Positions 1-12,624 of a stretch of DNA of 64,000 nucleotides are shown here, piece by piece (the stretch's first letter is position 1; each line of letters begins with the position of its first letter). The notes beneath the pieces are model-generated. The model saw nothing but the letters and a program-made list of their open reading frames with translations. It was not told the DNA's origin and ran no database searches. A program made the translations under genes and the position numbers. The DNA is from Aneurinibacillus terranovensis DSM 18919 (GTDB lineage: Bacteria > Bacillota > Bacilli > Aneurinibacillales > Aneurinibacillaceae). Location of the stretch: contig NZ_AUMJ01000004.1 of NCBI RefSeq assembly GCF_000430625.1, positions 62,001-126,000 on the forward strand, given 5' to 3'.

Positions 1-1223
1 GCAAAACGATTGCAAAAATCGCCGAAAAAATAGAAGAAGAAGGCCATCAACCAATCGATGTGACCGATCAATTGGTTGTCCCGGGGTTTATTGATATGCA
101 TGTCCATTTACGCGAGCCGGGTTTCGAGGCAAAAGAAACTATTGCAACGGGTACAGCAGCCGCGGCGCGCGGCGGATTTACGACGGTAGCCTGCATGCCA
201 AATACGCGGCCCGTCATTGATACACCTGAAACGGTTTCACGTATTCTCAGCAAAGCACAAGAAGAAGGATGCGTAAGGGTGCTTCCGATGGGGGCCATTA
301 CCGTACGGGAACTTGGCGAAGAATTAACCGATATGCAGGCGCTTAAAGAAGCCGGAATCGTTGCCGTATCTGACGATGGTGTGGGCGTCCAGAGCAGCAG
401 GATGATGAAAGAGGCCATGCTACGGGCCGCTTCGCTTGACCTGCCGGTGGTTGCCCACTGTGAGGATGACAGCCTGGCTGAAGGCGGCTGTGTGCATGAA
501 GGAATTTTTAGTGAAAAACATGGATTGAAGGGGATTCCTTCCGAAGCGGAGTCGATCCAGGTGGGTCGTGATATCCTGCTGGCGGAGGCAACAGGGGCCC
601 ATTACCACGTATGCCATATCAGTACGGCAGAATCCGTCCGGCTCGTACGGGAGGCGAAACAGCGGGGCGCGCGGGTGAGCGCGGAAGTTTGCCCGCATCA
701 TTTGCTGCTGTGCGACGAAGATATCCCGGGAGCTGACCCGAATTATAAAATGAATCCGCCTCTGCGATCCAGACGGGATCGGGAGGCGCTGATTGAAGGG
801 TTGAAAGACGGTTCCATCGATATCATTGTGACAGACCATGCGCCTCACACAGCGGAAGAAAAAGCGCGCGGCATGCAGTTGGCTCCCTTCGGCATAGTCG
901 GGCTGGAAACCGCATTCCCGCTTCTCTATACGAAGCTGGTGGAAACCGGGGCATTCACCTTACAGGAAATTGTGGACCGGATGACCCGCATCCCTGCCGA
1001 GCTGTTTCATCTTCCGTGGGGTCGGATAGAAGAAGGAGCAGATGCCGATATTGCCGTACTTGATTTAGCGGGCGAACAGGCCGTAAATCCCGAACAATTC
1101 TTGAGTAAGGGGAAGAATACGCCGTTTGCCGGCTGGAAGCTGAAAGGATGGACAACATTGACAATCTGCGATGGCAGCATCATCTGGCAAAGTGAACAAC
1201 AGGGGAAAGGGGACATCGAATAA
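1..1223 (+). CDS. pyrC: Dihydroorotase PyrC (5' end outside the window)
   Basis: This enzyme cyclises carbamoyl-aspartate to dihydroorotate, the third step of pyrimidine synthesis in the cytoplasm. The frame is already open at position 3 and reads into the window without a start codon. The ATG at 60 falls in the middle of the conserved N-terminal region, so the true start lies upstream and the gene is 5'-partial. Visible family motifs are the metal-binding HVHLREPG (HxH), [15 protein letters not shown] and VTDHAPHT, as in class I dihydroorotases. The stop codon TAA overlaps the carA start by one base, so the two are cotranscribed. The reading frame is intact throughout and identification is firm. 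Confidence 0.95.
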   Translation, partial: KTIAKIAEKIEEEGHQPIDVTDQLVVPGFIDMHVHLREPGFEAKETIATGTAAAARGGFTTVACMPNTRPVIDTPETVSRILSKAQEEGCVRVLPMGAITVRELGEELTDMQALKEAGIVAVSDDGVGVQSSRMMKEAMLRAASLDLPVVAHCEDDSLAEGGCVHEGIFSEKHGLKGIPSEAESIQVGRDILLAEATGAHYHVCHISTAESVRLVREAKQRGARVSAEVCPHHLLLCDEDIPGADPNYKMNPPLRSRRDREALIEGLKDGSIDIIVTDHAPHTAEEKARGMQLAPFGIVGLETAFPLLYTKLVETGAFTLQEIVDRMTRIPAELFHLPWGRIEEGADADIAVLDLAGEQAVNPEQFLSKGKNTPFAGWKLKGWTTLTICDGSIIWQSEQQGKGDIE

Positions 1224-2323
1224 TGGGAACAAAAGCGCGTCTGATTCTGGAGGACGGAACGGTCTTTGCGGGAAAATCTTTTGGAGCAACCGGAGAATCG
1301 CTAGGTGAGGTCGTATTTAATACCGGAATCACCGGCTACCAGGAAGTGCTCTCAGACCCATCCTACTGTGGGCAAATCGTAACGATGACCTACCCGTTAA
1401 TCGGCAATTACGGCATTAACCGCGACGATTTTGAATCGATTCGCCCGTTTGTTTCGGGATTTGTTGTGCGTGAATACTGCGAATACGCGAGCAACTGGCG
1501 CAGCGTGCAATCGATCGATTCTGTTTTAAAAGAGTACGGAATCCCTGGCATATCGGAAGTAGATACACGGAAGTTAACACGAATCATTCGCAAGCACGGA
1601 ACATTGAAAGGAATTCTTACAACGGCAGACGGTTCCGTTGAGTCGCTGATTAAAAAGGTAAAGGTTCCATTCATGACCGACCAGGTATCCCGGGTATCAA
1701 CGAAAAGTATGTTCGCCGTACCCGGACACGGCCCGCGCATCGTGCTGGTCGACTTCGGCGCGAAATACGGCATTTTGCGCGAACTGAACAGGCGCAATTG
1801 CGATGTGGTAGTCGTCCCCTATAATGTTTCGGCGGACGAAATTCGCCGGATTCGTCCGGACGGGATTGTTCTGTCTAACGGCCCGGGAGACCCGAAAGAC
1901 GTTCCGGAAGCGATTTGTATGATCAAAGAAATCCTCGGTGAATACCCGCTGTTCGGTATCTGCCTCGGCCACCAGCTGTTTGCGCTCGCGTGCGGCGCGG
2001 ATACCGCCAAGCTTACATTTGGACATCGTGGCGGCAACCACCCGGTGAAGGAAGTTGAAACCGGACGAACCTACATTACATCGCAAAACCATGGCTACAC
2101 GGTAACGAACGACTCCATCGCAGGCACAGACCTTGGAATCAGCCATATCGCTCTCAATGACGGAACGATTGAAGGGCTTATCCATAAAAAATATCCGGCG
2201 TTTTCGGTTCAATATCACCCGGAGGCCGCACCCGGACCGTTTGATTCCGGCTATTTATTCGACCGATTCTTAGAGCAAATCGCTCGTTCAAAGGAGGACG
2301 CAAACCATGCCACGACTCGATAA
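1223..2323 (+). CDS. carA: Carbamoyl-phosphate synthase small (glutaminase) subunit
   Basis: CarA (PyrAA in Bacillus) hydrolyses glutamine and channels ammonia to CarB for carbamoyl phosphate synthesis. The 366-residue product has the N-terminal CPSase_sm domain (about residues 1-135) and a C-terminal class I glutamine amidotransferase domain. The nucleophile elbow GICLGHQLF and the catalytic His-Glu pair in YHPEAAPGP are present. The ATG overlaps the pyrC stop by one base. The 3' end overlaps carB by 17 bases, which suggests translational coupling between the two subunits. Its place inside the pyr operon indicates the pyrimidine-regulated isozyme rather than an arginine-specific one. Confidence 0.97.
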   Translation: MGTKARLILEDGTVFAGKSFGATGESLGEVVFNTGITGYQEVLSDPSYCGQIVTMTYPLIGNYGINRDDFESIRPFVSGFVVREYCEYASNWRSVQSIDSVLKEYGIPGISEVDTRKLTRIIRKHGTLKGILTTADGSVESLIKKVKVPFMTDQVSRVSTKSMFAVPGHGPRIVLVDFGAKYGILRELNRRNCDVVVVPYNVSADEIRRIRPDGIVLSNGPGDPKDVPEAICMIKEILGEYPLFGICLGHQLFALACGADTAKLTFGHRGGNHPVKEVETGRTYITSQNHGYTVTNDSIAGTDLGISHIALNDGTIEGLIHKKYPAFSVQYHPEAAPGPFDSGYLFDRFLEQIARSKEDANHATTR

Positions 2324-5300
2324 GTTAAAAAAAATCCTTGTCATCGGCTCCGGACCGATTGTGATTGGCCAGGCCGCTGAATTTGATTACGCAGGAACTC
2401 AGGCGTGTGAAGCGCTGAAAGAAGAAGGGTTCGAAGTAATTCTGGTCAACAGCAATCCGGCAACGATCATGACCGACACCAATATGGCCGACCGGGTCTA
2501 CATTGAGCCGCTGACGCTTGATTTTGTCACCCGTATTATCCGAAAAGAAAAGCCGGATGGGCTGCTGGCAACGCTCGGCGGCCAGACAGGTTTGAATCTG
2601 GCGATGGAACTGGACGAAGCGGGGGTGCTTAAAGAAGAGAATGTCATTCTTCTTGGCACAGACCTGGAGGCGATTAAGAAAGCGGAAGACCGTGAATTGT
2701 TCCGTACTCTGATGCAGAAAATTAACGAGCCGGTACCGCCGAGCGACATTGTTCATACCGTTGAGCAGGCTCTTGCGTTTGCCGGACGGATCGGGTATCC
2801 GATTATCGTTCGCCCCGCCTACACTCTTGGCGGGACAGGCGGCGGGATTGCTGACACGGAAGAGGAGCTGCGCGAAATTGTCTCCAGCGGACTTAAATAT
2901 AGCCCGATTTCCCAGTGTCTGGTTGAAAAAAGTATCGCCGGTTTTAAGGAGATTGAGTATGAAGTGATGCGGGATGCCAGCGACAATTGTATCGTTGTCT
3001 GCAATATGGAAAACATTGACCCGGTCGGCATTCATACCGGCGACAGTATCGTGGTAGCACCAAGCCAGACGCTGTCCGACCGCGAATATCAAATGCTGCG
3101 AACCGCCTCCTTAAAAATTATCAGGGAGTTAAATATAAAAGGCGGCTGTAACGTTCAGCTTGCGCTCGACCCGCACAGCTTCCAGTACTACGTCATCGAA
3201 GTCAACCCGCGGGTGAGCCGCTCTTCCGCCCTCGCTTCGAAAGCAACCGGCTACCCGATTGCAAAAATGGCGGCGAAAATCGCGGTCGGCTACACGCTTG
3301 ATGAATTAAAAAATCCGGTTACACGTCAGACATATGCTTGCTTCGAGCCAACGCTCGACTATATCGTGACGAAAATCCCGCGCTGGCCGTTCGATAAGTT
3401 CATCTCTGCCAACCGCAAGCTCGGGACTCAGATGAAAGCGACCGGCGAAGTGATGGCAATCGGGAGGACGTTTGAAGAATCGATTCACAAAGCAGTCCGC
3501 TCCCTGGAAGTCGGCCTGCACAGCCTGGAGCTGCCCGAAGCGAAAGAACTAAGTGATGAACAGCTTGCACACCGCTTACGTAAAGCGGATGATGAGCGCC
3601 TGTTCCTTCTCGCGGAAGCGTTGCGCCGCGGCATCACCATTCAGGAAATTCACGAGATAACGAAAATTGACGTATTCTTTCTTGCCAAATTTGAGAAAAT
3701 CATCACCTTTGAACGCACACTGCACGAAGCAGCCGGCATGGGCAGGTTCGACGGTGACATACTCAGGCAGGCGAAGCGCATGGGCTTCACGGATGAGCGA
3801 ATCGCGGATCTGACGGGCATCCCGGTCGATCGCATCCATTCGATGCGACGTGAGGCGAACATTGTGCCTGTGTATAAAATGGTCGATACGTGTGCCGCGG
3901 AATTTGAAGCCGCGACCCCATATTATTACTCGACATACGAAGAGGAAGATGAGCGGGCAGAAACGGACAAACCGCGCGTGATTGTCCTCGGCTCCGGCCC
4001 GATTCGCATCGGCCAGGGAATCGAGTTTGATTATTCTACGGTTCACGCCGTATGGGCGCTGAAAGAAATGGGATATGAAGCCGTTATTATTAACAATAAC
4101 CCTGAAACGGTTTCGACCGACTTCAACACGTCTGACCGGCTGTATTTTGAACCGCTCTATCTGGAAGATGTGCTTCACATTATTGAAAAAGAAAAACCGG
4201 CCGGCGTGATTGTCCAATTCGGCGGGCAAACAGCGATTAATCTTGCCAGCGGCCTTGAGCAGGCGGGAGTTAACATCCTTGGCACATCTCTTGAAAATAT
4301 TGACGCTGCAGAGGACAGGGAAAAATTCGAACAGCTGCTGCGTACACTGGGCATCGCGCAGCCGCCGGGAAAAACCGTGACGTCGGTTGAGGAAGCGGTA
4401 GACGCGGCAGCAGGTCTTGGCTATCCGGCACTTGTCCGCCCGTCTTATGTGCTTGGCGGCCGGGCAATGGAAATTGTCTATAACGAACAGGAACTCCTTA
4501 CGTACATGAAGGAAGCGGTAAAAATAAACCCTGCTCACCCGGTGCTTATCGATACGTATTTGATGGGAACCGAGGTCGAGGTCGATGCCATTAGCGACGG
4601 CCAAAATGTGTTGATTCCCGGGATTATGGAGCACATTGAACGGGCGGGTGTGCATTCCGGCGATTCGATTGCCGTCTATCCTTCGCAGAATATCCCGCAG
4701 GCGCTCAAGGATGAACTCATCGAAATGACAACAAATATTGCCCGGGGGCTCGCTATCAAAGGGCTGTTAAACATCCAGTTCGTGATTCACAAAGGTAAGC
4801 CGTACGTGCTTGAGGTCAACCCCCGCTCGTCGCGCACCGTTCCTTTCTTAAGCAAAATCACAAACTTGCCAATGGCCAATATCGCAACGAAAGTAATACT
4901 TGGGTCATCTTTACCTGAACTCGGGTATACGCCGGGCTATCATCCGGAATCGGATCATGTATCTGTAAAGGTGCCGGTCTTCTCCTTTGCCAAACTGCGC
5001 CGTGTGGACACAACGTTAGGGCCCGAAATGAAGTCAACCGGTGAAGTCATGGGTCGTGATAAAACACTGGCAAAAGCGTTATACAAAGGGCTGTTGGCCT
5101 CCGGTATGAACATCCCGACGCACGGGTCGCTGCTTGTGACCATCGCCGATAAGGACAAAGAGGAAGCGCGGGAAATTATCAAAGGGTTTAGCGACCTTGG
5201 CTTCAAGTTATTGGCGACGGACGGGACAGGGGCTTATCTGGAAAAAGAGGGGCTGTCCGTCGGCCGTGTCCGCAAAGTACACGAAGCGTCCCCTAATCTG

Positions 5301-5526
5301 CTGGATGTGATTCGCACAGGTGAAGCAAATATCGTTATCAATACGTTGACGAAAGGGAAAACTCCGGAGCGTGACGGATTCCGGATTCGCCGGGAAGCAG
5401 TGGAAAATGGCGTCATCTGCTTCACTTCACTCGATACGGCGCGCGCGCTGCTCAAAGTGCTTGAGGCGATTACCTTTACGGCACAGGCACTGCCGCAGGC
5501 GGGGGAGAAGCGGAAAGAGGAGTTGA

Positions 5527-5540
<14 letters not shown>
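2307..5540 (+). CDS. carB: Carbamoyl-phosphate synthase large subunit
   Basis: CarB makes carbamoyl phosphate from bicarbonate, ammonia and two ATP. The 1077-residue protein has the usual duplicated structure: an N-terminal carboxyphosphate ATP-grasp half (about 1-400), an oligomerisation segment (about 400-550), a second carbamate-phosphorylating ATP-grasp half (about 555-935) and a C-terminal MGS-like allosteric domain. The paired motifs [18 protein letters not shown] and [18 protein letters not shown] mark the starts of the two halves. The ATG lies inside carA (17-base overlap), preceded by AAGGAGG. The length is normal for the family. In Bacillales this enzyme is controlled by UMP and PRPP through the C-terminal domain; that is family knowledge. 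Confidence 0.97.
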
Positions 5541-8014
<2,474 letters not shown>

Positions 8015-8016
8015 AC

Positions 8017-8646
8017 ATGGAAACAGCGAAACAAATTGCCGGGAAGCTTTTAGAGATTGATGCCGTGGCTTTGAGGCCTGATGAACCCTTCACGTGGACA
8101 TCCGGAATTAAAAGCCCGATTTACTGCGATAACCGGCTTACCATGTCCTATCCCGAGGTGCGCCGCATGATTTGTCAGGCATTCGCCGCGCGAATCCGCG
8201 AGACGTTCCCGGATACAGAAGTAATCGCAGGCACTGCCACCGCCGGGATCCCGCATGCCGCATGGCTTGCAGAGGAACTGAACCTGCCAATGATTTATGT
8301 GCGCTCTAAGCCAAAAGGCCATGGAAAGGAAAATCAAATCGAAGGCAAGCTCGTTAAGGATGCCAAAACGATCGTAATTGAAGATTTAATCTCGACAGGC
8401 GGAAGCTCGATTGAAGCCGCCCAGGCGGTGCAGAAGGCAGGCGGCATCGTGCAAAGCGTGTTAGCAATTTTCTCCTACCAGTTTCCGCAGGCGGCGGAAG
8501 CCTTTGCGGCAGCGGGCATTCCGTTTGAGACATTAAGCCATTACACCGCACTTCTACAGGTAGCCGAGGCGAGAGGCACCATCCGCCCCGACCAGCTTGA
8601 TGCCCTTGCCCGGTGGAAAGAAAACCCCGCAGATTACTGGAAGTAA
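8017..8646 (+). CDS. pyrE: Orotate phosphoribosyltransferase
   Basis: PyrE transfers phosphoribose from PRPP to orotate, giving OMP. The 209-residue product contains the type I PRTase PRPP loop in VIEDLISTGGSS and the flexible-loop segment RSKPKGHGKENQIEG. The gene begins two bases after pyrF; its ribosome-binding site AAGGAG is inside the pyrF end. It is the last gene of the operon, since the next gene is convergent and a hairpin with flanking A and T runs follows within 45 bases. Confidence 0.96.
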   Translation: METAKQIAGKLLEIDAVALRPDEPFTWTSGIKSPIYCDNRLTMSYPEVRRMICQAFAARIRETFPDTEVIAGTATAGIPHAAWLAEELNLPMIYVRSKPKGHGKENQIEGKLVKDAKTIVIEDLISTGGSSIEAAQAVQKAGGIVQSVLAIFSYQFPQAAEAFAAAGIPFETLSHYTALLQVAEARGTIRPDQLDALARWKENPADYWK

Positions 8647-8689
8647 ATTTACTTCTGAAAAAACTTTCGCACAACGACTCCCCGCAATG

Positions 8690-8723
8690 AAAAAAGTGGA
8701 CCGCTAGCGCAGTCCGCTTTTTT
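8690..8723. terminator. Bidirectional terminator between pyrE and the flippase gene
   Basis: A hairpin pairs AAAAAAGTGGAC with GTCCGCTTTTTT (one G-T pair) around a ten-base loop. The A and T tracts on the two sides let it work for both the pyr operon and the convergent minus-strand gene, whose stop codon falls inside the structure. Confidence 0.85.
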
Positions 8724-10671
8724 GTTGTTCAGTATAAGCGGGGACGATTCGGTAGTGGGAAAGGAACCGGTAGGCCCGCTGTGCAGCACGCGGTAAATAT
8801 TGAATTTCGTTCATATCAATTCCTTTTAACCAGAACAAAGTCAGGGCGTATGCGGACATACTAAAAACAGCAATAAGCCCTGACTCTATTCCGTAGAAAA
8901 GAAAATCGGGGACGTGAATGGCGGGCCTGATTTTAAGACCCAGTTTTACTAATAGGCCGCCGATCGCGACAAGCAGGAAGGAGGCGGCGATAAATGCGCG
9001 CCATCTTTCCCCGAGTATCGTTAGCGGTGCGTATCGGTGAATCGCACGAATATTAAGCACCATCACAATCACAAAGCAAAGCGTGGTAGACAGGATAATT
9101 CCATAGATGCCGAATAAGGGAGCGAAAATATAATTCCCAATCCATTTCACAACCACGCCGATGGCCACATAAAACATCGGCAGGTCACTGCGTCCGAGAC
9201 CCATCAAAATCCCATTCGATGTCATCATCATATTCTGAAAAATGGTACCGAAGCAAAGAGCCGCAATAATATACGAGCCTTGGACAAAGATATCGCTCGT
9301 ATTGTGGTATAAAAATCCGTTTATTGGCAGAGCCGCCACCGTTAAATACAGCGCTGCAGGCACACCCGTCAACAGTGCCAATCGCAGAGCCAACGAGCTC
9401 ATGCGCTGTACTTCCCCTTTGTCTCGTCTTGAGTGGGCAGCGGAAACCACCGGAATAATCGACACGCTTAACGCTGTGGCGAGAATAATAGGCAGGCCGG
9501 CAAGAGGCTGAGCACTTCCTGACAGAATCCCGTTGAGGACCATCGCTTTATTATACTCATGAAGCTGGTCGGTGAAGAACCGCTGGGGAACCATTGCAAT
9601 CCCGTTCTTGTATTTCAAAAATCCAAGATTCTTTTGATTCACCACCACTTTCTGGTTCACTGCCAGCCAGACGTTTGTTTTTCCCCACACGACATGCACG
9701 TTTTGTCCCGTTTTATCCCATGTGATCGTCGCCCCCAGCGGTTTTCCTACACTTTCCAAGGGAACCATTGTCACGTTGTGGTCCAGCGACGGAGCGACAG
9801 GAAGTTCCACACTTTTTCCGGCTATCATCGCCGTTTTATTGTTTAATGTAAACGAAACGCGCTCATTGACGGGCGTTAAAAGGCGGAGGCCTGTCGATGA
9901 ATCGATAAAATAGAGGGCGGGAACGGCAAGGGACGTAAGGGTAATCGGAATCGATAGTTTAAGCAGCCTTCCATATATCTCCCGGTAAGTAAGAATCGTG
10001 TATTTTTTTTGTAAGGCCAGCTGTTTCTTCTGTTTTGGACGGTGATTTTTATAGAAGTAGATCATCACGGCAAGAGCGGCTACGCTTCCGGTGAACGCGC
10101 CAAACGACGCCCCTGCGACTGCGACATCCTTGTTGTAACCTAGGTATAATAAAATCAGTGGAAACAAAACCGCGGTTATTACGCGAAAAACCTGTTCATT
10201 GATCTGGGACAGTCCTGTTGGGTGCATCAGCTGCTGACCCTGAAAATAACCGCGCATGATTGCAATTAACGGAAATAACACCAGGGCCGGAGCAATCGCT
10301 TTGATAGCCAGTTCGGACTGTGGTGCCAGCGTGTAATCCGCATAATAGGGAGCGATCAAATATAATAACGCCGCCATAAATACGCCGCCCACGAGCGTGA
10401 AATTGCGGGCGGCTTTGTATGTTTGATAGGCCTCATGGTATTTTCCGACGGCTGTATAACCGGCTACCTGTTTGCTTAGCGCGCTTGGAATGCCAAGCGT
10501 CGCAATCACGAAAAGTATGTTATATACATTATACGAAATGCTGTACAAATTCATCCCGTCATTTCCCATAATATGCTGCAGGGGTACGCGCTGGATGACG
10601 CCGAGCAGGCGGGCAACCACAGCCGCCATTGTTAAAATAAGCGTACCTTTCAAAAAAGACTTATTAGACAT
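8704..10671 (-). CDS. MOP-superfamily lipid flippase (SpoVB/YtgP-like) with an inserted stalk domain
   Basis: The protein belongs to the polysaccharide biosynthesis/lipid II flippase group related to SpoVB, YtgP and MurJ, which move undecaprenyl-linked precursors across the membrane. Some 12-14 membrane segments are visible; the N-terminal half covers about residues 10-260. Between segments 7 and 8, roughly residues 270-372 form an extra soluble domain that matches the copper amine oxidase N-terminal-like domain: motifs MVPLESVGKPLG, ITWDKTGQNV and AMVPQRF. Removing it leaves about 555 residues, near the usual size of YtgP. With the N terminus inside, the insert faces outward. ATG at 10671 is preferred over 10677 because GAGG then has proper spacing. 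It follows rqcH by 12 bases, so the two form an operon. Substrate and role are inferred. Confidence 0.88.
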   Translation of the reverse strand: MSNKSFLKGTLILTMAAVVARLLGVIQRVPLQHIMGNDGMNLYSISYNVYNILFVIATLGIPSALSKQVAGYTAVGKYHEAYQTYKAARNFTLVGGVFMAALLYLIAPYYADYTLAPQSELAIKAIAPALVLFPLIAIMRGYFQGQQLMHPTGLSQINEQVFRVITAVLFPLILLYLGYNKDVAVAGASFGAFTGSVAALAVMIYFYKNHRPKQKKQLALQKKYTILTYREIYGRLLKLSIPITLTSLAVPALYFIDSSTGLRLLTPVNERVSFTLNNKTAMIAGKSVELPVAPSLDHNVTMVPLESVGKPLGATITWDKTGQNVHVVWGKTNVWLAVNQKVVVNQKNLGFLKYKNGIAMVPQRFFTDQLHEYNKAMVLNGILSGSAQPLAGLPIILATALSVSIIPVVSAAHSRRDKGEVQRMSSLALRLALLTGVPAALYLTVAALPINGFLYHNTSDIFVQGSYIIAALCFGTIFQNMMMTSNGILMGLGRSDLPMFYVAIGVVVKWIGNYIFAPLFGIYGIILSTTLCFVIVMVLNIRAIHRYAPLTILGERWRAFIAASFLLVAIGGLLVKLGLKIRPAIHVPDFLFYGIESGLIAVFSMSAYALTLFWLKGIDMNEIQYLPRAAQRAYRFLSHYRIVPAYTEQQKSGLR

Positions 10672-10683
10672 AACCATTCCTCA

Positions 10684-12402
10684 TTACGCATTTTTTGTTT
10701 CGAGTAGTCTTCGAATAATGGAACCATCCGGTGTGATAAACAGCGTTTTTTGCTGCTCATAAACCACAAACCCGGGTTTCGTCCCTTTGGGTTTTTTCAC
10801 GTGCCGGATTGCGGTATAATCCACAGGAACCTGGCTGGATTCTCGGCCTTTACTGAAGTAAGCAGCCAATTGGGCGGCTTCATACAGCGTAGCTTCACCA
10901 TACGACCGGCTGCGAATCACAACGTGGGATCCGGGTATGTCCTTCGTGTGAAGCCATGTGTCATCGGCATCCGCCAGCTTATTCGTCAGAAAATCATTTT
11001 GCCGGTTGTTTTTCCCGACCAAGATCGTAATTCCTTCACTCGATTGATAGTGTTCGACCGCGGGTGCTTTCGGCTTCACTTTTCGGTTGTTTTTGATATG
11101 GCGTGCCCGGATATACCCTTGCTCTACCAATTCCTCGCGGATTTCTTCAATATCCTGTAGGCCCGCGCCTTCAATCTGCTGCAGGATCGTATCCAGATAT
11201 TGTACTTCCTGATAGGCGTGTTCGATCTGTTCATCGAGTACAGCCAGGCTGTTTTTCGCTTTTGTATACCGCTTGAAAAACGCCTGGGCATTCTCAGACG
11301 GTGATAAAGCAGGATCGAGCGGGATCGTAAGCATAGGCGATCCTTCCTCGTAGTAGTTTAACACGTTTGCTTCTGTTTGACCTCTTTTTAATTGATAGAG
11401 ATTGGCCGTCAGCAGTTCTCCATACTGCTGAAAACGCTTGGCGTCCTCCGCTTCCAGCTTTGTTTGCTGCAGTTTGTCAATTTTTTTTGCGTTTTTATTC
11501 CGCTCGTTGCTAACAAGGCGAATTAAGTCATGAAGCCGCTGCTTTACCGTATCACGCTCGGCTTTACCATAATAAAAAGCTTCCAGACATTCGCTGATAC
11601 TGGTAAAGGTTTCACTGGTCCCTTCCGATAGATGAGTTAGGGGGACCACGGAGAAAACCGCTTTTTCCCCATATTGAATCGTTGGCGTATACTGATGGTT
11701 TGCCACGGGCTCGAATACGCTGCGAAATGCGTTCCACAATGCCTCCCGTGTGGCAAGGCGGGCCCTGTATGTGATTTCATTGGCGATCAGGGGGCTTACA
11801 CCGGCGAACCGGGCGACAATCTGTTTGTTGAGTTTTCCCTGATTGAAATCAAGCGTACGGATAAACGTATCGCCATCTACAGTTAATGGATTCCTTTTCC
11901 CCTGGGAAGGGGGGGCGATATACATTCGGCCCGGCAGAACGACACGGTGCTGGCTGATCGCGGGTGTGACATGGTGGAGGCCGTCATGGATAATTCCGGT
12001 CTCCGGATCCAGTAGAATGAGATTGCTGTGCCGTCCCATAATCTCCAGTACAAGCCTCTTACGGCGGTCATCGCCTAACTCGTCCCGGCTCTTTATGTTG
12101 ATATGCACGATTCGCTCCATCTCAACCTGCGTGATCGATTCGATGATAGCACCCTCACAGTATTTGCGCAGAAGCATACAAAACATCGGGGGTTCCATCG
12201 GATTCTGGTAGTCTTTACGCGTCATATGAATGCGCGGGAAACTGTGGCTCGCGGAAAGCAACAGGCGGACATTTCCGGTGCGCGTGCGTATTTGCATAAT
12301 GATATCGGTTGCGGTGGGTTGGTACACTTTATTAATGCGCCCGGTTACGAGCGGGTTAAGTTCATGAACAATAGCTCTTGTTACAATGCCGTCAAAGGCC
12401 AC
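10684..12402 (-). CDS. rqcH: Rqc2 homologue RqcH (NFACT, formerly FbpA/YloA)
   Basis: RqcH binds stalled large ribosomal subunits and recruits alanine tRNA to add C-terminal alanine tails to the blocked peptide, marking it for proteolysis. The 572-residue protein has the NFACT-N domain (starting MAFDGIVTRA, with PPMFCMLLRKYCEG and IMGRHSNLILLD), a central coiled coil of about residues 280-420 and the NFACT-R domain with WLHTKDIPGSHVVIRS. The position next to the calcium ATPase gene matches yloA-yloB in B. subtilis, but here the two are divergent. Older annotations call it a fibronectin-binding protein. It is the first gene of a two-gene minus-strand unit. Confidence 0.93.
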   Translation of the reverse strand: MAFDGIVTRAIVHELNPLVTGRINKVYQPTATDIIMQIRTRTGNVRLLLSASHSFPRIHMTRKDYQNPMEPPMFCMLLRKYCEGAIIESITQVEMERIVHINIKSRDELGDDRRKRLVLEIMGRHSNLILLDPETGIIHDGLHHVTPAISQHRVVLPGRMYIAPPSQGKRNPLTVDGDTFIRTLDFNQGKLNKQIVARFAGVSPLIANEITYRARLATREALWNAFRSVFEPVANHQYTPTIQYGEKAVFSVVPLTHLSEGTSETFTSISECLEAFYYGKAERDTVKQRLHDLIRLVSNERNKNAKKIDKLQQTKLEAEDAKRFQQYGELLTANLYQLKRGQTEANVLNYYEEGSPMLTIPLDPALSPSENAQAFFKRYTKAKNSLAVLDEQIEHAYQEVQYLDTILQQIEGAGLQDIEEIREELVEQGYIRARHIKNNRKVKPKAPAVEHYQSSEGITILVGKNNRQNDFLTNKLADADDTWLHTKDIPGSHVVIRSRSYGEATLYEAAQLAAYFSKGRESSQVPVDYTAIRHVKKPKGTKPGFVVYEQQKTLFITPDGSIIRRLLETKNA

Positions 12403-12474
12403 AAAAAATCACCTCGTTATTAACATGTAAACAGTATAGCATTTTTTAAAGCTTGTCAGAATAAGTTAGCTTAT

Positions 12475-12545
12475 AAAGAAAACTTGGCTGGCGCCAAGCC
12501 GCAGGCGCGGGTGACAGCCTTAGTTGCCCTTATGCAGATAAGAAA
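12475..12545 (-). repeat. Dispersed repeat family A, copy A1
   Basis: Read on the minus strand, this segment carries TTTCTTATCTGCATAAG, GCAACTAAGGC and GCCAAGTTTTCTTT in the same order as the copy at 49088-49164. A second copy of its plus-strand edge AAGAAAACTTGGCTG recurs at 12540-12554, so the repeat end is partly duplicated. It lies in the 222-base gap between the divergent rqcH and calcium ATPase genes. Confidence 0.75.
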
Positions 12546-12566
12546 ACTTGGCTGTACGTATGTAAA

Positions 12567-12587
12567 TAAGAAAGTTCCGCTTTCTTA
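12567..12587. repeat. Short inverted repeat next to repeat A1
   Basis: TAAGAAAG and CTTTCTTA pair perfectly around a five-base loop. The copy at 49088 has an equivalent hairpin in the same relative place, so this is probably part of the family A unit. It lies 24 bases upstream of the ATPase ribosome-binding site. Confidence 0.6.
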
Positions 12588-12624
12588 CACGGAGAAAAGA
12601 ACGGGATAGAGGAGGGACGACAAG

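Noticed and set aside
3576-4655. A 359-codon open frame on the minus strand inside carB
   Set aside because: It is antisense to a firmly identified gene, has no recognisable domain and no ribosome-binding site. Long antisense frames are common in GC-biased coding sequence.
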